Assembly (NCBI GenBank): GCA_963837515.1
Contig: CAWINT010000002.1
Coordinates: 1,302,001-1,366,000, forward strand
DNA length: 64,000 bases
From: RYN-230 sp963837515
GTDB taxonomy: Bacteria > Actinomycetota > Actinomycetes > Streptosporangiales > Streptosporangiaceae
Direction of reading: 5' to 3'
The notes below the pieces were generated by a model that was not told the origin of the DNA, did no database searches, and saw nothing but the letters and a program-made list of their open reading frames with translations. This document shows, piece by piece, positions 16,253 to 24,424 of this stretch. The position numbers and the translations under genes were made by a program. Within the stretch, counting starts at the first letter, position 1; each line of letters opens with the position of its first letter.

Positions 16253-18814
16253 ATGAGCAGCGATTTCTACGGGCCAGACGACTTTGGCTCCAGTCCGTTC
16301 GACGAATTCCTGGCCCGTCTCTACGGCTCCAGTGGCCTGCCGCAGCGGCAGGTGCGCCGGGTGGACATCACCCGGCTGATGAGCGGGGAGGCGCGGGAAC
16401 TGCTGGCCGCCGCGGCGGGCCTGGCCGCGCAGGCGGCGGGCGGAGGTGGCGCCGACCTGGACACTGAGCATCTCCTGTGGGCGGCGGCCACCCGGGAGCC
16501 GACCCGGCAGTTGCTGACCCGGGCCGGGGCCGATCCGGACGCGCTGGCCCGAGACATCGAGGAGCGGCAGCCGCGGGCCGGGGAGGGCAGCGGCGAGCCG
16601 CCGCAGCTGACCCCCGGGGCGAAACGCGCCCTGCTGGACGCGCACCAGATTTCGCGGAGCGTCGGCTCCACTTATATCGGGCCCGAGCACATCCTGTTCG
16701 CGCTCGCGATCAACCCGGAGTCGGAGGCGGGCCGGATGCTGTCCGCGGCGCGGGTCACCCCGGAGGCGCTGCAGCGCGCGCTGCTCGGCCAGGGGGCCCC
16801 GGGTGGCCCCGGTGGCCCGGGTGGCCCCGGCGGGCGGTCGGCCACGCCGACCCTGGACCAGTTCGGCCGCGACCTGACCGCCCTGGCCCGGGCCGGGCAG
16901 GTCGACCCGGTCATCGGCCGGGACGACGAGATCGAGCAGACCGTCGAGGTGCTGTCCCGCCGCGGCAAGAACAACCCCGTGCTGATCGGTGAGGCCGGGG
17001 TGGGCAAGACCGCGATCGTGGAGGGCATCGCCCAGCGCATCGTGGACGACGACGTGCCGCAGACGCTGGCCGGGAAGCGGGTCATCCAGCTGGAGCTGTC
17101 CGGGGTGGTGGCCGGCACCCGGTTCCGCGGTGACTTCGAGGAGCGGATGAAGAAGATCATCGACGAGATCCGCGAGCGGGGCGACGAGCTGATCGTGTTC
17201 ATCGACGAGCTGCACACGGTGGTCGGGGCGGGCTCGGCCGGCGAGGGCGGGATGGACGCGGGCAACATCCTCAAGCCGGCCCTGGCGCGGGGCGAGCTGC
17301 ACATTATCGGGGCCACCACGCTGGATGAGTACCGCAAGAGCATCGAGAAGGACGCGGCGCTGGCCCGGCGGTTCCAGCCGATCCTGGTGCCCGAGCCGAC
17401 CCCGGACGACGCGATCACCATCCTGCGCGGGCTGCGGGACCGGTACGAGGCGCACCATCAGGTCCGCTATACCGACGAGGCGCTGGTGGCCGCGGTCGAG
17501 CTGTCCGACCGCTACCTCACCGACCGGTTCCTGCCGGACAAGGCCATCGACCTGATCGACCAGGCCGGGGCGCGGGTCCGGCTGCGCACCAAGATGCCCG
17601 GCCGGGAGGCGAAGGACCTGGAACGGCGGGCCGAGGAGCTGCAGCGGGACAAGGATCAGGCGGTCGCGAGCGAGCAGTACGAGCGGGCGTCCCAGCTCCG
17701 CGACGAGCTGAGCCAGGTGCAGCAGCAGATCGCCGAGCGCGGCGGCGGCAGCCAGTCCGTGCCGGAAGTCACCGTGGACGACATCGCCCAGGTGGTGTCG
17801 CGGGCCACCGGCATCCCGGTGCGCCAGCTCACCGAGGAGGAGAAGGACCGGCTGCTGCGCCTGGAGTCGCACCTGCACGAGCGGGTTATCGGACAGGACG
17901 AGGCGGTCGCGGCGGTGGCCGAGGCGGTGCGCCGGTCCCGGGCCGGGCTGGGCGACCCGGACCGCCCGGTGGGCAGCTTCCTGTTCCTCGGGCCCACCGG
18001 GGTCGGCAAGACCGAGCTGGCCCGGGCGCTGACCGAGGCGCTGTTCGGCGCGGAGAGCCGGATGATCCGGCTGGACATGAGCGAGTTCGCCGAGCGGCAC
18101 ACGGTGAGCCGGCTGGTCGGCGCGCCGCCGGGCTACGTCGGGTACGAGGAGGCCGGCCAGCTCACCGAGGCGGTGCGGCGGCGGCCCTACTCGGTGATCC
18201 TGCTCGATGAGATCGAGAAGGCGCACCCGGACGTGTTCAACGTCCTGCTCCAGGTGCTGGACGACGGCCGGCTCACCGACGGCCAGGGCCGCACCGTGGA
18301 CTTCAAGAACACCGTGCTGATCATGACCAGCAACCTGGGCTCGGACCTGATCACGCGGCGCGGCGGCACCCTCGGCTTCGCCGGGAGCGCGGCGGCCCAG
18401 GGCGGTCCGGCGGGGGAGCAGAGCGGCATGCAGGAGCAGCTGATGCGGCGGCTCCGCGAGTCGTTCCGCCCCGAGTTCCTGAACCGGATCGACGAGATCA
18501 TCATCTTCCGCCAGCTCGACCAGGCCGAACTGCGCCGGATCACCGAGCTGCAGCTGGAGGAGACCAGGCGCCGGCTGCGGGCGCAGAACGTGACCGTCGA
18601 GTTCACCCCGGCCGCGGTGGACTGGATCGCTGAGCACGGCTACCAGCCGGAGTTCGGGGCCCGGCCGATGCGCCGCACCATCCAGCGGGAGGTAGACAAC
18701 CAGCTGTCCCGGCGGCTGCTGGGCGGCGAGGTCACGCCCGGCCAGGAGGTGATCGTGGACGTGGCGGACAGCCGGCTCAGCTTCACCGCCCGCACCCCGG
18801 TATCGGCGTCCTGA
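16253..18814 (+). CDS. ClpC-like AAA+ unfoldase (two ATPase modules)
   Basis: 853 residues, preceded by GGGAGGACAG. An unusual N-terminus (SSDFYGPDDFGSSPFDEFLA) leads into two Clp_N repeats, then a Gly/Pro linker (GPGGPGGPGGPGG near 185), AAA-1 with Walker A GEAGVGKT (~247) and Walker B VFIDELH, a UVR-like middle region (ERASQLRDELSQVQQQ, ~475), and AAA-2 with GPTGVGKT (~580). The tripeptide LGF in GGTLGFAG (~706) sits where ClpC proteins carry their ClpP-docking loop, so it probably works with ClpP and not as a ClpB disaggregase. The DUF2795 gene follows 33 bases later. No HAIR or CtsR-type operator is visible upstream. Confidence 0.92.
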   Translation: MSSDFYGPDDFGSSPFDEFLARLYGSSGLPQRQVRRVDITRLMSGEARELLAAAAGLAAQAAGGGGADLDTEHLLWAAATREPTRQLLTRAGADPDALARDIEERQPRAGEGSGEPPQLTPGAKRALLDAHQISRSVGSTYIGPEHILFALAINPESEAGRMLSAARVTPEALQRALLGQGAPGGPGGPGGPGGRSATPTLDQFGRDLTALARAGQVDPVIGRDDEIEQTVEVLSRRGKNNPVLIGEAGVGKTAIVEGIAQRIVDDDVPQTLAGKRVIQLELSGVVAGTRFRGDFEERMKKIIDEIRERGDELIVFIDELHTVVGAGSAGEGGMDAGNILKPALARGELHIIGATTLDEYRKSIEKDAALARRFQPILVPEPTPDDAITILRGLRDRYEAHHQVRYTDEALVAAVELSDRYLTDRFLPDKAIDLIDQAGARVRLRTKMPGREAKDLERRAEELQRDKDQAVASEQYERASQLRDELSQVQQQIAERGGGSQSVPEVTVDDIAQVVSRATGIPVRQLTEEEKDRLLRLESHLHERVIGQDEAVAAVAEAVRRSRAGLGDPDRPVGSFLFLGPTGVGKTELARALTEALFGAESRMIRLDMSEFAERHTVSRLVGAPPGYVGYEEAGQLTEAVRRRPYSVILLDEIEKAHPDVFNVLLQVLDDGRLTDGQGRTVDFKNTVLIMTSNLGSDLITRRGGTLGFAGSAAAQGGPAGEQSGMQEQLMRRLRESFRPEFLNRIDEIIIFRQLDQAELRRITELQLEETRRRLRAQNVTVEFTPAAVDWIAEHGYQPEFGARPMRRTIQREVDNQLSRRLLGGEVTPGQEVIVDVADSRLSFTARTPVSAS

Positions 18815-18847
18815 CCTGGGGAAATCCCTCTCAACGAAAGGCATGAC

Positions 18848-19261
18848 GTGGTCGATCGAGGAAGCTCCAAGCACGGCCCGCGGGTGGACGATCAGCTGGA
18901 ACGGGAGGCGGAACCGGTCACACACACCGCTCAGCCCGATCACCTGGAGGAATGGCGCCAGACCGAGCCGTTCGAAGAAGGGCCGATCAGCGTGCCGGAG
19001 GAACAGATGCCGGGCGCGCCGGCCGGGATGACCGAGGCGGATGTGGAGCGGCGCGCGGACATCGCCATCTGGCTGGAGCCGGGCAAGCTGCCGGCCGACC
19101 GGGATGCGCTCCTGGAACAGCTGCGCGAGACCGGCGCGCCGGACGAGGTGGTGGCGGCGGTGGCCGGCCTGCCGGGCGGGCAGAAGTTCCACACCACCGG
19201 CCAGATCGTCCGCGCGATCGGCGTCCCCACCGAGGAACCCCGCGACCGGGAGGGCGGCTGA
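18848..19261 (+). CDS. DUF2795 protein
   Basis: 137 residues from GTG 18848 with GAAAGG seven bases upstream. The first half is acidic and probably disordered; the second half (MTEADVERRADIAIWLEPGK, then LLEQLRETGAPDEVVAAVAG and HTTGQIVRAIG) is a DUF2795 domain, a short helical unit frequent in actinomycetes. Immediately downstream of the Clp gene, so likely co-transcribed; role unknown, an adaptor is only a guess. Confidence 0.8.
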   Translation: MVDRGSSKHGPRVDDQLEREAEPVTHTAQPDHLEEWRQTEPFEEGPISVPEEQMPGAPAGMTEADVERRADIAIWLEPGKLPADRDALLEQLRETGAPDEVVAAVAGLPGGQKFHTTGQIVRAIGVPTEEPRDREGG

Positions 19262-19368
19262 CGGCCGTCCCGGGCTGGCGGCGCGGGACAGGCCGCCGCA
19301 TGCGCGATGCGCGACCGCGCCGCTGTTCACGCCGGACGGCGCGCTGCGGGCGGCGGGATGCCCGCTGG

Positions 19369-20346
19369 CTACTTGACGAGGCCCAGGTACAGGACGCTGG
19401 CCAGGCCGAAGACGAGGCAGTAGACGCCGAACGGGGTCAGCGTGCGGGTGCGCAGGTAACGCAGCAGGAACCGGACCGACAGCCAGGCGCCGACCCCGGA
19501 CAGCACACTCCCGAGCAGGATGGGGCCGAGGACGCCCCGGCCCAGCGGGCCGAACAGGTCGGGGAGCTTGAGCACCCCGGCGGCGAAGATGACCGGGGCG
19601 GACAGCAGGAAGGAGAACCGGGCCGCGTCCTCGCGGGACAGCCCGCGGAACATGCCGGCCACCATGACCACGCCGTCCCGGCTGATCCCGGCCAGCAGGG
19701 CGAGGATCTGGGCCGAGCCGATCAGCACCGCCTGCGGGAGGGAGAGCGCGGACAGCCGCCGGTCGGCCTGGATCATGACGGTGCGCTCGCGCTCCCGGAG
19801 CGCGACGCCCCCGGCCGGGCGCGGCCCCGCGGTGAACTGCTCGGCCCGGTCCCGGTCGGCGGCCGCCCGGGCGTCCGCGACGACCGAGGACCGTGGCCGG
19901 AACCACTCCCCGGCCAGCAGGATCAGGCCGTTCACGGCGAGGAACACCCCGGCCAGGATCGGCTTGCCGAACAGCACCCGGAAGGTGTGCTCGAAGACCA
20001 GGCCGACCAGGCCGACCGGGATGGTCGCCAGGATGATCATCCAGGCCAGCTTCTGGTCCGCGGTGCGCACCTGGCGGTCCCGCAGCGAGGAGAAGAAGCC
20101 GCGGATGATCCGCACCCAGTCCCGCCAGAAGTAACCGACCAGGGCGATCGCGGTGGCCACGTGCAGCCCCACGATGAAGGCCAGGTAGGGCGACTCCGGC
20201 CGGGCCACGTTCAGGTCCGTGGCCCAGCTGCCGCCGGCCAGCGCCGGGATGAGCACGTTGTGGCCCAGGCTGGAGACCGGGAACATCTCCGAGACGCCCT
20301 GGATGAGGCCGACCACGGCGGCCTCGAGGTAGGTCAGGTGGGTCAT
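19369..20346 (-). CDS. uppP: Undecaprenyl-diphosphatase (UppP/BacA family)
   Basis: 325 residues, eight or more membrane helices. Motif 1 is LEAAVVGLIQGVSEMFPVSSLGH (cited in part) with the catalytic Glu/Gln-rich helix; motif 2 is AGISRDGVVMVAGM where most UppP proteins have PGxSRSG, so the second Ser of the loop is Asp here. The cytoplasmic loop between is long and charged (residues ~150-200). The enzyme removes one phosphate from undecaprenyl diphosphate so the lipid carrier of cell-wall synthesis can be reused; extra copies give bacitracin resistance. The gene starts at ATG 20346 and is divergent from the AhpD gene. Confidence 0.9.
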   Translation of the reverse strand: MTHLTYLEAAVVGLIQGVSEMFPVSSLGHNVLIPALAGGSWATDLNVARPESPYLAFIVGLHVATAIALVGYFWRDWVRIIRGFFSSLRDRQVRTADQKLAWMIILATIPVGLVGLVFEHTFRVLFGKPILAGVFLAVNGLILLAGEWFRPRSSVVADARAAADRDRAEQFTAGPRPAGGVALRERERTVMIQADRRLSALSLPQAVLIGSAQILALLAGISRDGVVMVAGMFRGLSREDAARFSFLLSAPVIFAAGVLKLPDLFGPLGRGVLGPILLGSVLSGVGAWLSVRFLLRYLRTRTLTPFGVYCLVFGLASVLYLGLVK

Positions 20347-20431
20347 GCGCGGCCTTTCGGGACGTCGTGTGTGGCCGCCCGGGGCGCGGCGGGAGCCGGC
20401 TGGGGTGCGCTTCGGTGGACGGCGATAATTG

Positions 20432-20450
20432 TTCTACGAAAATTGTAGAA
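20432..20450. promoter_or_regulatory. A/T-rich inverted repeat upstream of uppP
   Basis: TTCTAC (20432-20437) and GTAGAA (20445-20450) flank a seven-base A/T spacer, and further GTAG/CTAC words occur just after it (20465-20475). The patch 20425-20475 is strikingly A/T-rich for this genome. It lies about 85 bases before uppP and may contain its promoter and operator; the binding protein is unknown. Confidence 0.45.
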
Positions 20451-20563
20451 GATTTACACGTCATGTAGATGCTACTCGGCTCAGGCGCACGTGGCTGAGC
20501 CGGGGGTCGGCGGCCCCATGAGGCCGGGACCTATGGCCGTGGCGGTGGTGGAGCGGCCGGGTG

Positions 20564-20579
20564 ATACTCCTGGGGGTAT
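20564..20579. promoter_or_regulatory. CsoR/CstR-type operator before the AhpD-like gene
   Basis: ATACTCCTGGGGGTAT is a near-perfect palindrome of the TACCCC...GGGGTA class bound by the CsoR/RcnR/CstR family (copper, formaldehyde or persulfide sensors). It ends 23 bases before the ATG at 20603, where it would cover the promoter. Since the neighbouring genes are sulfide oxidation and sulfur relay genes, a persulfide-sensing CstR-like repressor is the likeliest reader (inference). No such repressor is encoded in the window. Confidence 0.6.
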
Positions 20580-20602
20580 AAGGTGAAACCAAGGAGGAGC
20601 CG

Positions 20603-21004
20603 ATGAGTTACGGCAAGGCGGTCCGGGACGAGCTGCGTGCCCCCACCCGCGAGCTGCGGCACGCGATCCCGCAGGTGTACGCGGGTTACCGGGAACTGCA
20701 CGACGCGGCGCTGGCGCCGGGAGTGTTGGACGCCAAGACGAAGGAACTCATCGCGCTGGCCATCGCGGTGAGCAAGGAGTGTGACGGGTGCATCGCGGCG
20801 CACGCGCACGGGGCGGTCCGGCACGGTGCGAGTGAGCAGGAGGCGGCCGAGGCGATCGGCGTGACGTTCCTCATGAACGGCGGCCCGGCCACCGTGTACG
20901 GGGCGCGGGCGTTCGCCGCCGTCCAGGAGTTCCTCCGCGACCCGTCGGTCGTGCCCGACGGGCACCACCACCCGGGCGGCCTGCAGGCCGCCTCGCACAC
21001 CTGA
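20603..21004 (+). CDS. AhpD-like carboxymuconolactone decarboxylase family protein
   Basis: 133 residues with AAGGAGGAG before the ATG. The core KTKELIALAIAVSKECDGCI followed by AAHAHGAVRHGAS contains the CxxC...H motif of AhpD-type redox proteins, which reduce peroxides or partner disulfides/persulfides through the two Cys. Length is normal for a one-domain member. It is convergent with the DsrE gene, and its operator suggests control by a CsoR/CstR-type sensor. Confidence 0.9.
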   Translation: MSYGKAVRDELRAPTRELRHAIPQVYAGYRELHDAALAPGVLDAKTKELIALAIAVSKECDGCIAAHAHGAVRHGASEQEAAEAIGVTFLMNGGPATVYGARAFAAVQEFLRDPSVVPDGHHHPGGLQAASHT

Positions 21005-21023
21005 CCGCGCCGCGGCGGGCGGG

Positions 21024-21491
21024 TCAGGTGAAGATGATCTGGCCGCCCGCCGCCAGGGCGTAGAACTCGCCGACCGTGATGATGCCCTGCACCTCGTCGA
21101 TCAGGTCGTCCTTGGTCAGCCCGAACAGGTCGCAGGAGGCCTGGCAGCCGTACAGTCCGGCGCCGGAGTCCGCGATCATCTGGATGAACTCGGGGATCGG
21201 CGGGATGTCGAGCTTGCCCATCTTGCGGTCCAGGTAGGCGGTCATCAGCCCGGGCATCCCGGGCAGCGCGCCGGCCAGCGTGGCCAGGTGCAGCCCGGGG
21301 TTGCCAACCGTGGCCACCTTGATGTGCTCGTGCCGCTTGCGGCTGATCGCGTCCAGGCCGAAGAAGGTGAAGAACAGGTTGGCCTCGATGCCCTCGGCCC
21401 GGGCGCCGTTGCCCATGATCAGGGCCGGGTAGATGCCTTCCAGGGACCCCTTCGACACGATGATGGAAACCTTCTGGATCGGCTCGGTCAT
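21024..21491 (-). CDS. DsrE/DsrF/DrsH-like sulfur-transfer protein
   Basis: 155 residues. N-terminal VSIIVSKGSLEGIYPALIMG with GNGARAEGIEANLFFTFFG is the DsrE fold (NAD-free Rossmann-like), and GAGLYGCQASCDLFGLTKDD carries the two Cys of the DsrE2 type that can hold a persulfide. It is the last gene of the minus-strand set SQR-DsrC-DsrE, 12 bases after DsrC. Expected role: cytoplasmic sulfane-sulfur carrier receiving sulfur from SQR products. Confidence 0.9.
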   Translation of the reverse strand: MTEPIQKVSIIVSKGSLEGIYPALIMGNGARAEGIEANLFFTFFGLDAISRKRHEHIKVATVGNPGLHLATLAGALPGMPGLMTAYLDRKMGKLDIPPIPEFIQMIADSGAGLYGCQASCDLFGLTKDDLIDEVQGIITVGEFYALAAGGQIIFT

Positions 21492-21503
21492 CGCCGTTTC
21501 CTT

Positions 21504-21821
21504 TCAGATGCAGCCACGCGGCTTGGGGATACCAGCGATCCTGGCGGCGGTCTTGGCCGGGCCCCCGGGGAACAGCTGGTACAGCTCCTTGACGGGAACG
21601 CCGGAGGTCTTGCCGAGCGCCCGGACGGACGGGCCGGTTCCCTTGGCCTCGTACTCGCTGCGCATGAACCGGATGACCTGCCAGTGCCGCGGGGTCAGCT
21701 CGACGATCCCCTCGGCCTGCGCGATCTGCGGGGCCATGTCCTCGGTCCACTGGCCGGGATCGGTGAGGAAGCCTTCCTCGTTGACGGTCACGCTGTGGCC
21801 GGCGTAGGTCGCGGTGGGCAC
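21504..21821 (-). CDS. TusE/DsrC/DsvC-family sulfur relay protein
   Basis: 105 residues starting at GTG 21821, one base after the SQR stop. VTVNEEGFLTDPGQWTEDMA and ELTPRHWQVIRFMRSEY are the family core, and the C-terminus PRGCI keeps the penultimate conserved Cys that carries sulfur. The second upstream Cys of true DsrC (ten residues before) is absent (GGPAKTAARIAG), as in TusE/RspA-type members, so it acts as a one-Cys carrier. Coupled to SQR and DsrE. Confidence 0.9.
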   Translation of the reverse strand: MPTATYAGHSVTVNEEGFLTDPGQWTEDMAPQIAQAEGIVELTPRHWQVIRFMRSEYEAKGTGPSVRALGKTSGVPVKELYQLFPGGPAKTAARIAGIPKPRGCI

Positions 21822-21822
21822 G

Positions 21823-23136
21823 TCAGTACCTCCGCGGTGATGGCCACGGGACCGGCCGGGCGGCCTTGGCCGTCTCAGCCGGGTCCGGGTGCTTGCCGCG
21901 GGCGGGCATCTCGGGCCGGATGCCGGGCACGTCCCGGCCGGGCAGCAGGAGATGCCAGTAGAACGACTGGAAGGCCAGCTTCCCCAGGTGGCAGCGCCGG
22001 GACTGGCGCAGCAGCGGCAGGCCCAGCCGCCCGGGATAATGCCCGGTCAGCGGCTGCGTGTCGTAGTTGAAGTCGATGAGCAGCGCCTGGCCGCCCCCGG
22101 TTTCGATGAAGCAGTTGGTGTGCCCGTCGTAGCCGGCCGACAGTGGCTCGCCGGCCAGGAACCGGCGGACGTTGCCGGTCAGCACGTGGCCCTCGAAATG
22201 GGCCACCGAGCCGGCCTTGGAGGTAGGCACGTCGGTGGCGTCGCCCAGCGCGAACACGTTCGGCTTCACCTTGGCCTGCAGCGTGTGCCGGTTGACCGGG
22301 ATGAAGCCCAGCGCGTCACCGAGCCCCGGTGAGCGGTCCACGTAGGCGGCGCCGCCGTGCAGCGGGATGACGACGGCCAGGTCGAACGGGATGGACCGGT
22401 CGTCGTAGGAGACCAGGCGGCCGCCCCGCGGGCGCTCCGGGTCCGTGGTCGGGTATTCCACCGTCCCCGTGTTGAACTCGGTCACCAGCTTGATGTCCTT
22501 GCCCGTGAGCAGGCCGCTGAGCCGGGTGTTGCACACCGGCTTGGTGAACGCGCCGTCCAGCGGCGTGACGAAGGTCAGCTCGACCCGGTCCCGGATGCCG
22601 CGGCGCTGGAAGTAGTCGTCGGCCAGGAAGCAGAACTCCAGCGGCGCCACCGGGCACTTGATGGGCATGTCCATGACCGCCACGGCCAGCCGGCCACCGG
22701 GGAAGCGCTGCAGGGCCTCGCGCAGCCCGACCGCGCCCTCCGGCGTGTAGAACGTGAACACGTCCCGCTGCCAGCCCGGCCCGGTCAGCCCCTCGGTCTC
22801 CTCGGGCAGCAGCCGGGCCCCGGTCGCGACGATCAGCACGTCGTAGTCGAGGGTTCCGCCGTCGGCCAGGTGCACCCGGTCCGCGCCGGTGTCCACCCAG
22901 TCGATGGCGGCCCGGCGCAGCGCCACGCCCGGCCGCAGCTGCTCGCGTCGCGAGCGGACCAGGTCGGCCACGTCGGCGTGGCCGAACGGGACGAACAGCA
23001 GCCCCGGCTGGTAGAGGTGGCGGTCGTCGGCGTCCACCACGACGATCTCCGCCTCGTCTGGTTCGTATTCCCGGCGCAGCCGGTTGGCGGTCAGCGTCCC
23101 GCCGGTGCCGCCGCCCAGGATGACGATACGTTTCAC
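21823..23136 (-). CDS. Sulfide:quinone oxidoreductase-like flavoprotein
   Basis: 437 residues from GTG 23136 (KRIVILGGGTGGTLTANRLR, FAD-binding GxGxxG). Cys residues occur in MPIKCPVAPLEFCFLADDY and KPVCNTRLSG, the region that holds the sulfide-oxidising Cys pair in SQR; the second FAD motif is NVFALGDATDVPTSK. The C-terminal amphipathic region (LAFQSFYWHLLLPG) fits membrane attachment. SQR oxidises sulfide to persulfide/polysulfide and passes electrons to quinone. The frame is open for another 160 codons upstream, but no flavoprotein sequence is there. First gene of the operon with DsrC and DsrE. Confidence 0.9.
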   Translation of the reverse strand: MKRIVILGGGTGGTLTANRLRREYEPDEAEIVVVDADDRHLYQPGLLFVPFGHADVADLVRSRREQLRPGVALRRAAIDWVDTGADRVHLADGGTLDYDVLIVATGARLLPEETEGLTGPGWQRDVFTFYTPEGAVGLREALQRFPGGRLAVAVMDMPIKCPVAPLEFCFLADDYFQRRGIRDRVELTFVTPLDGAFTKPVCNTRLSGLLTGKDIKLVTEFNTGTVEYPTTDPERPRGGRLVSYDDRSIPFDLAVVIPLHGGAAYVDRSPGLGDALGFIPVNRHTLQAKVKPNVFALGDATDVPTSKAGSVAHFEGHVLTGNVRRFLAGEPLSAGYDGHTNCFIETGGGQALLIDFNYDTQPLTGHYPGRLGLPLLRQSRRCHLGKLAFQSFYWHLLLPGRDVPGIRPEMPARGKHPDPAETAKAARPVPWPSPRRY

Positions 23137-23262
23137 AAGATCATCGTGCGGGTGACCGGGGCCGGCCAGGCAGAGCCTTTGGTCCCGGCGCCCAGTGACC
23201 ATCGCTACCCTTCGGGGCAGGGGGCGGCCCGCCCCTCGGGTGCTGACGGCGGGAGGACGCGG

Positions 23263-24405
23263 ATGGGACAGGTGCCGGCCACGGGGGTGCCGGGCACGCC
23301 GGTGCTGGGCGGGGCGCCGCTGCCGCTGGTCGGCCGGGCCCGGGTGTACGCCTGCGGGATCACCCCCTACGACGTCACCCACCTGGGGCATGCGTCGACC
23401 TTCATCTGGGTGGACACGCTGGCCCGGGTGCTGCACACCGGCGGGGCGGAGGTCATCGTCTGCCGCAACGTGACCGACGTCAACGACGTGCTGCTGGCCG
23501 CGGCCAGCCGGGCGGGCGCCCCGTACGGCCGGTTCGCGGCGATCGGCCAGTTCTACTTCGACCAGGACATGGCGGCGCTCGGCGTCCGCCCGCCCGGCCT
23601 GCAGCCCCGGGCGCACGCCTACATCAGGCAGGTGATCGCGCTGGCCGCCGGGCTGCTCACCCGCGGCGCCGCCTACCAGCGGGACGGCTACGTCTACTTC
23701 CGCGGGGCGGGCATCGCGGCCCGGGCGGGCCTGGATGCCGGCGCGGCCCTCGCCCTGTCGGCCGAGTTCGGCGACTGTCCGGAGGACAACCGCAAGGACG
23801 ATCCATCCGACGTGGCCGTGTGGCAGGCGTCCGGCGACGGCGAGCCGGCCTGGGACAGCCCGTGGGGCCTAGGCCGCCCCGGCTGGCACGCCGAGTGCGC
23901 GGCGATGGCGCTGCACGAGTTCGGCCCCGCCGTGGACGTGCACGCCGGCGGGGCCGACCTGCGGTTCCCGCACCACGCCTACCAGGCCGCCCTGGCTGAG
24001 GCGTGCACCGGCGTGACGCCGTTCGCCCGGGTCCGGCTGAACGTCGGCGTGGTCAGCGTGAACGGCGCCAAGATGGCCAAGTCGGCCGGCAACCTGGTGC
24101 TCGTCGGGGATCTGCTGCGGGATTACCCCGCGGGGGCCGTTCGGCTGCTGATTCTCGACCGGCGGTGGGACGCCGGCTGGGACTACCAGCAGGCCGGCCT
24201 GGACGCGGCGGTCGGCCGGCTGGAGCGGTTGCAGAGCGCGGCCGGGCGCCCGGACCGGGGCGGCCCCGGCGCCGCGGAGGCGGCGGTGCGGGAGGTGCGG
24301 GCGGCGCTCGCCGCCGACCTGGACGTGCCCGCGGCGCTGCGGATCGCCGAGGACAGCGGCGGCCAGCCGGCCCGGGTCCTCGGCTCGCTGCTCGGGCTGT
24401 GGTGA
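23263..24405 (+). CDS. MshC-like cysteine ligase (CysRS-type fold)
   Basis: 380 residues; GGGAGG six bases before ATG 23263. Motifs of the class I CysRS/MshC family: YACGITPYDVTHLGHAS (HIGH box and first Zn Cys), GWHAECAAMA (second Zn Cys), VHAGGADLRFPHHAYQAAL, and KMAKSAGN for KMSKS. The lack of a tRNA-binding domain and the length agree with MshC, which joins Cys to GlcN-inositol in mycothiol synthesis, and not with CysRS. However KMAKS and several changes (GGADLRF for GGSDLIF) make it divergent, so it may be a second copy with another amine acceptor. The next gene starts 19 bases later. Confidence 0.75.
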   Translation: MGQVPATGVPGTPVLGGAPLPLVGRARVYACGITPYDVTHLGHASTFIWVDTLARVLHTGGAEVIVCRNVTDVNDVLLAAASRAGAPYGRFAAIGQFYFDQDMAALGVRPPGLQPRAHAYIRQVIALAAGLLTRGAAYQRDGYVYFRGAGIAARAGLDAGAALALSAEFGDCPEDNRKDDPSDVAVWQASGDGEPAWDSPWGLGRPGWHAECAAMALHEFGPAVDVHAGGADLRFPHHAYQAALAEACTGVTPFARVRLNVGVVSVNGAKMAKSAGNLVLVGDLLRDYPAGAVRLLILDRRWDAGWDYQQAGLDAAVGRLERLQSAAGRPDRGGPGAAEAAVREVRAALAADLDVPAALRIAEDSGGQPARVLGSLLGLW

Positions 24406-24424
24406 CGGCCGGGCCGGGGCGCCG

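Noticed and set aside
18952..20448. Long plus-strand frame across the UppP region
   Set aside because: Antisense of uppP with Arg/Gln/His-rich repeats; the UppP frame has clear family motifs.
16070..20464. A very long open frame (over 1400 codons) on the minus strand
   Set aside because: Antisense to the Clp, phosphatase and DUF2795 genes; open only because of high G+C codon bias. Its product is low-complexity Arg/Pro/His-rich. Only its part 19369-20346 in another frame (UppP) is real.
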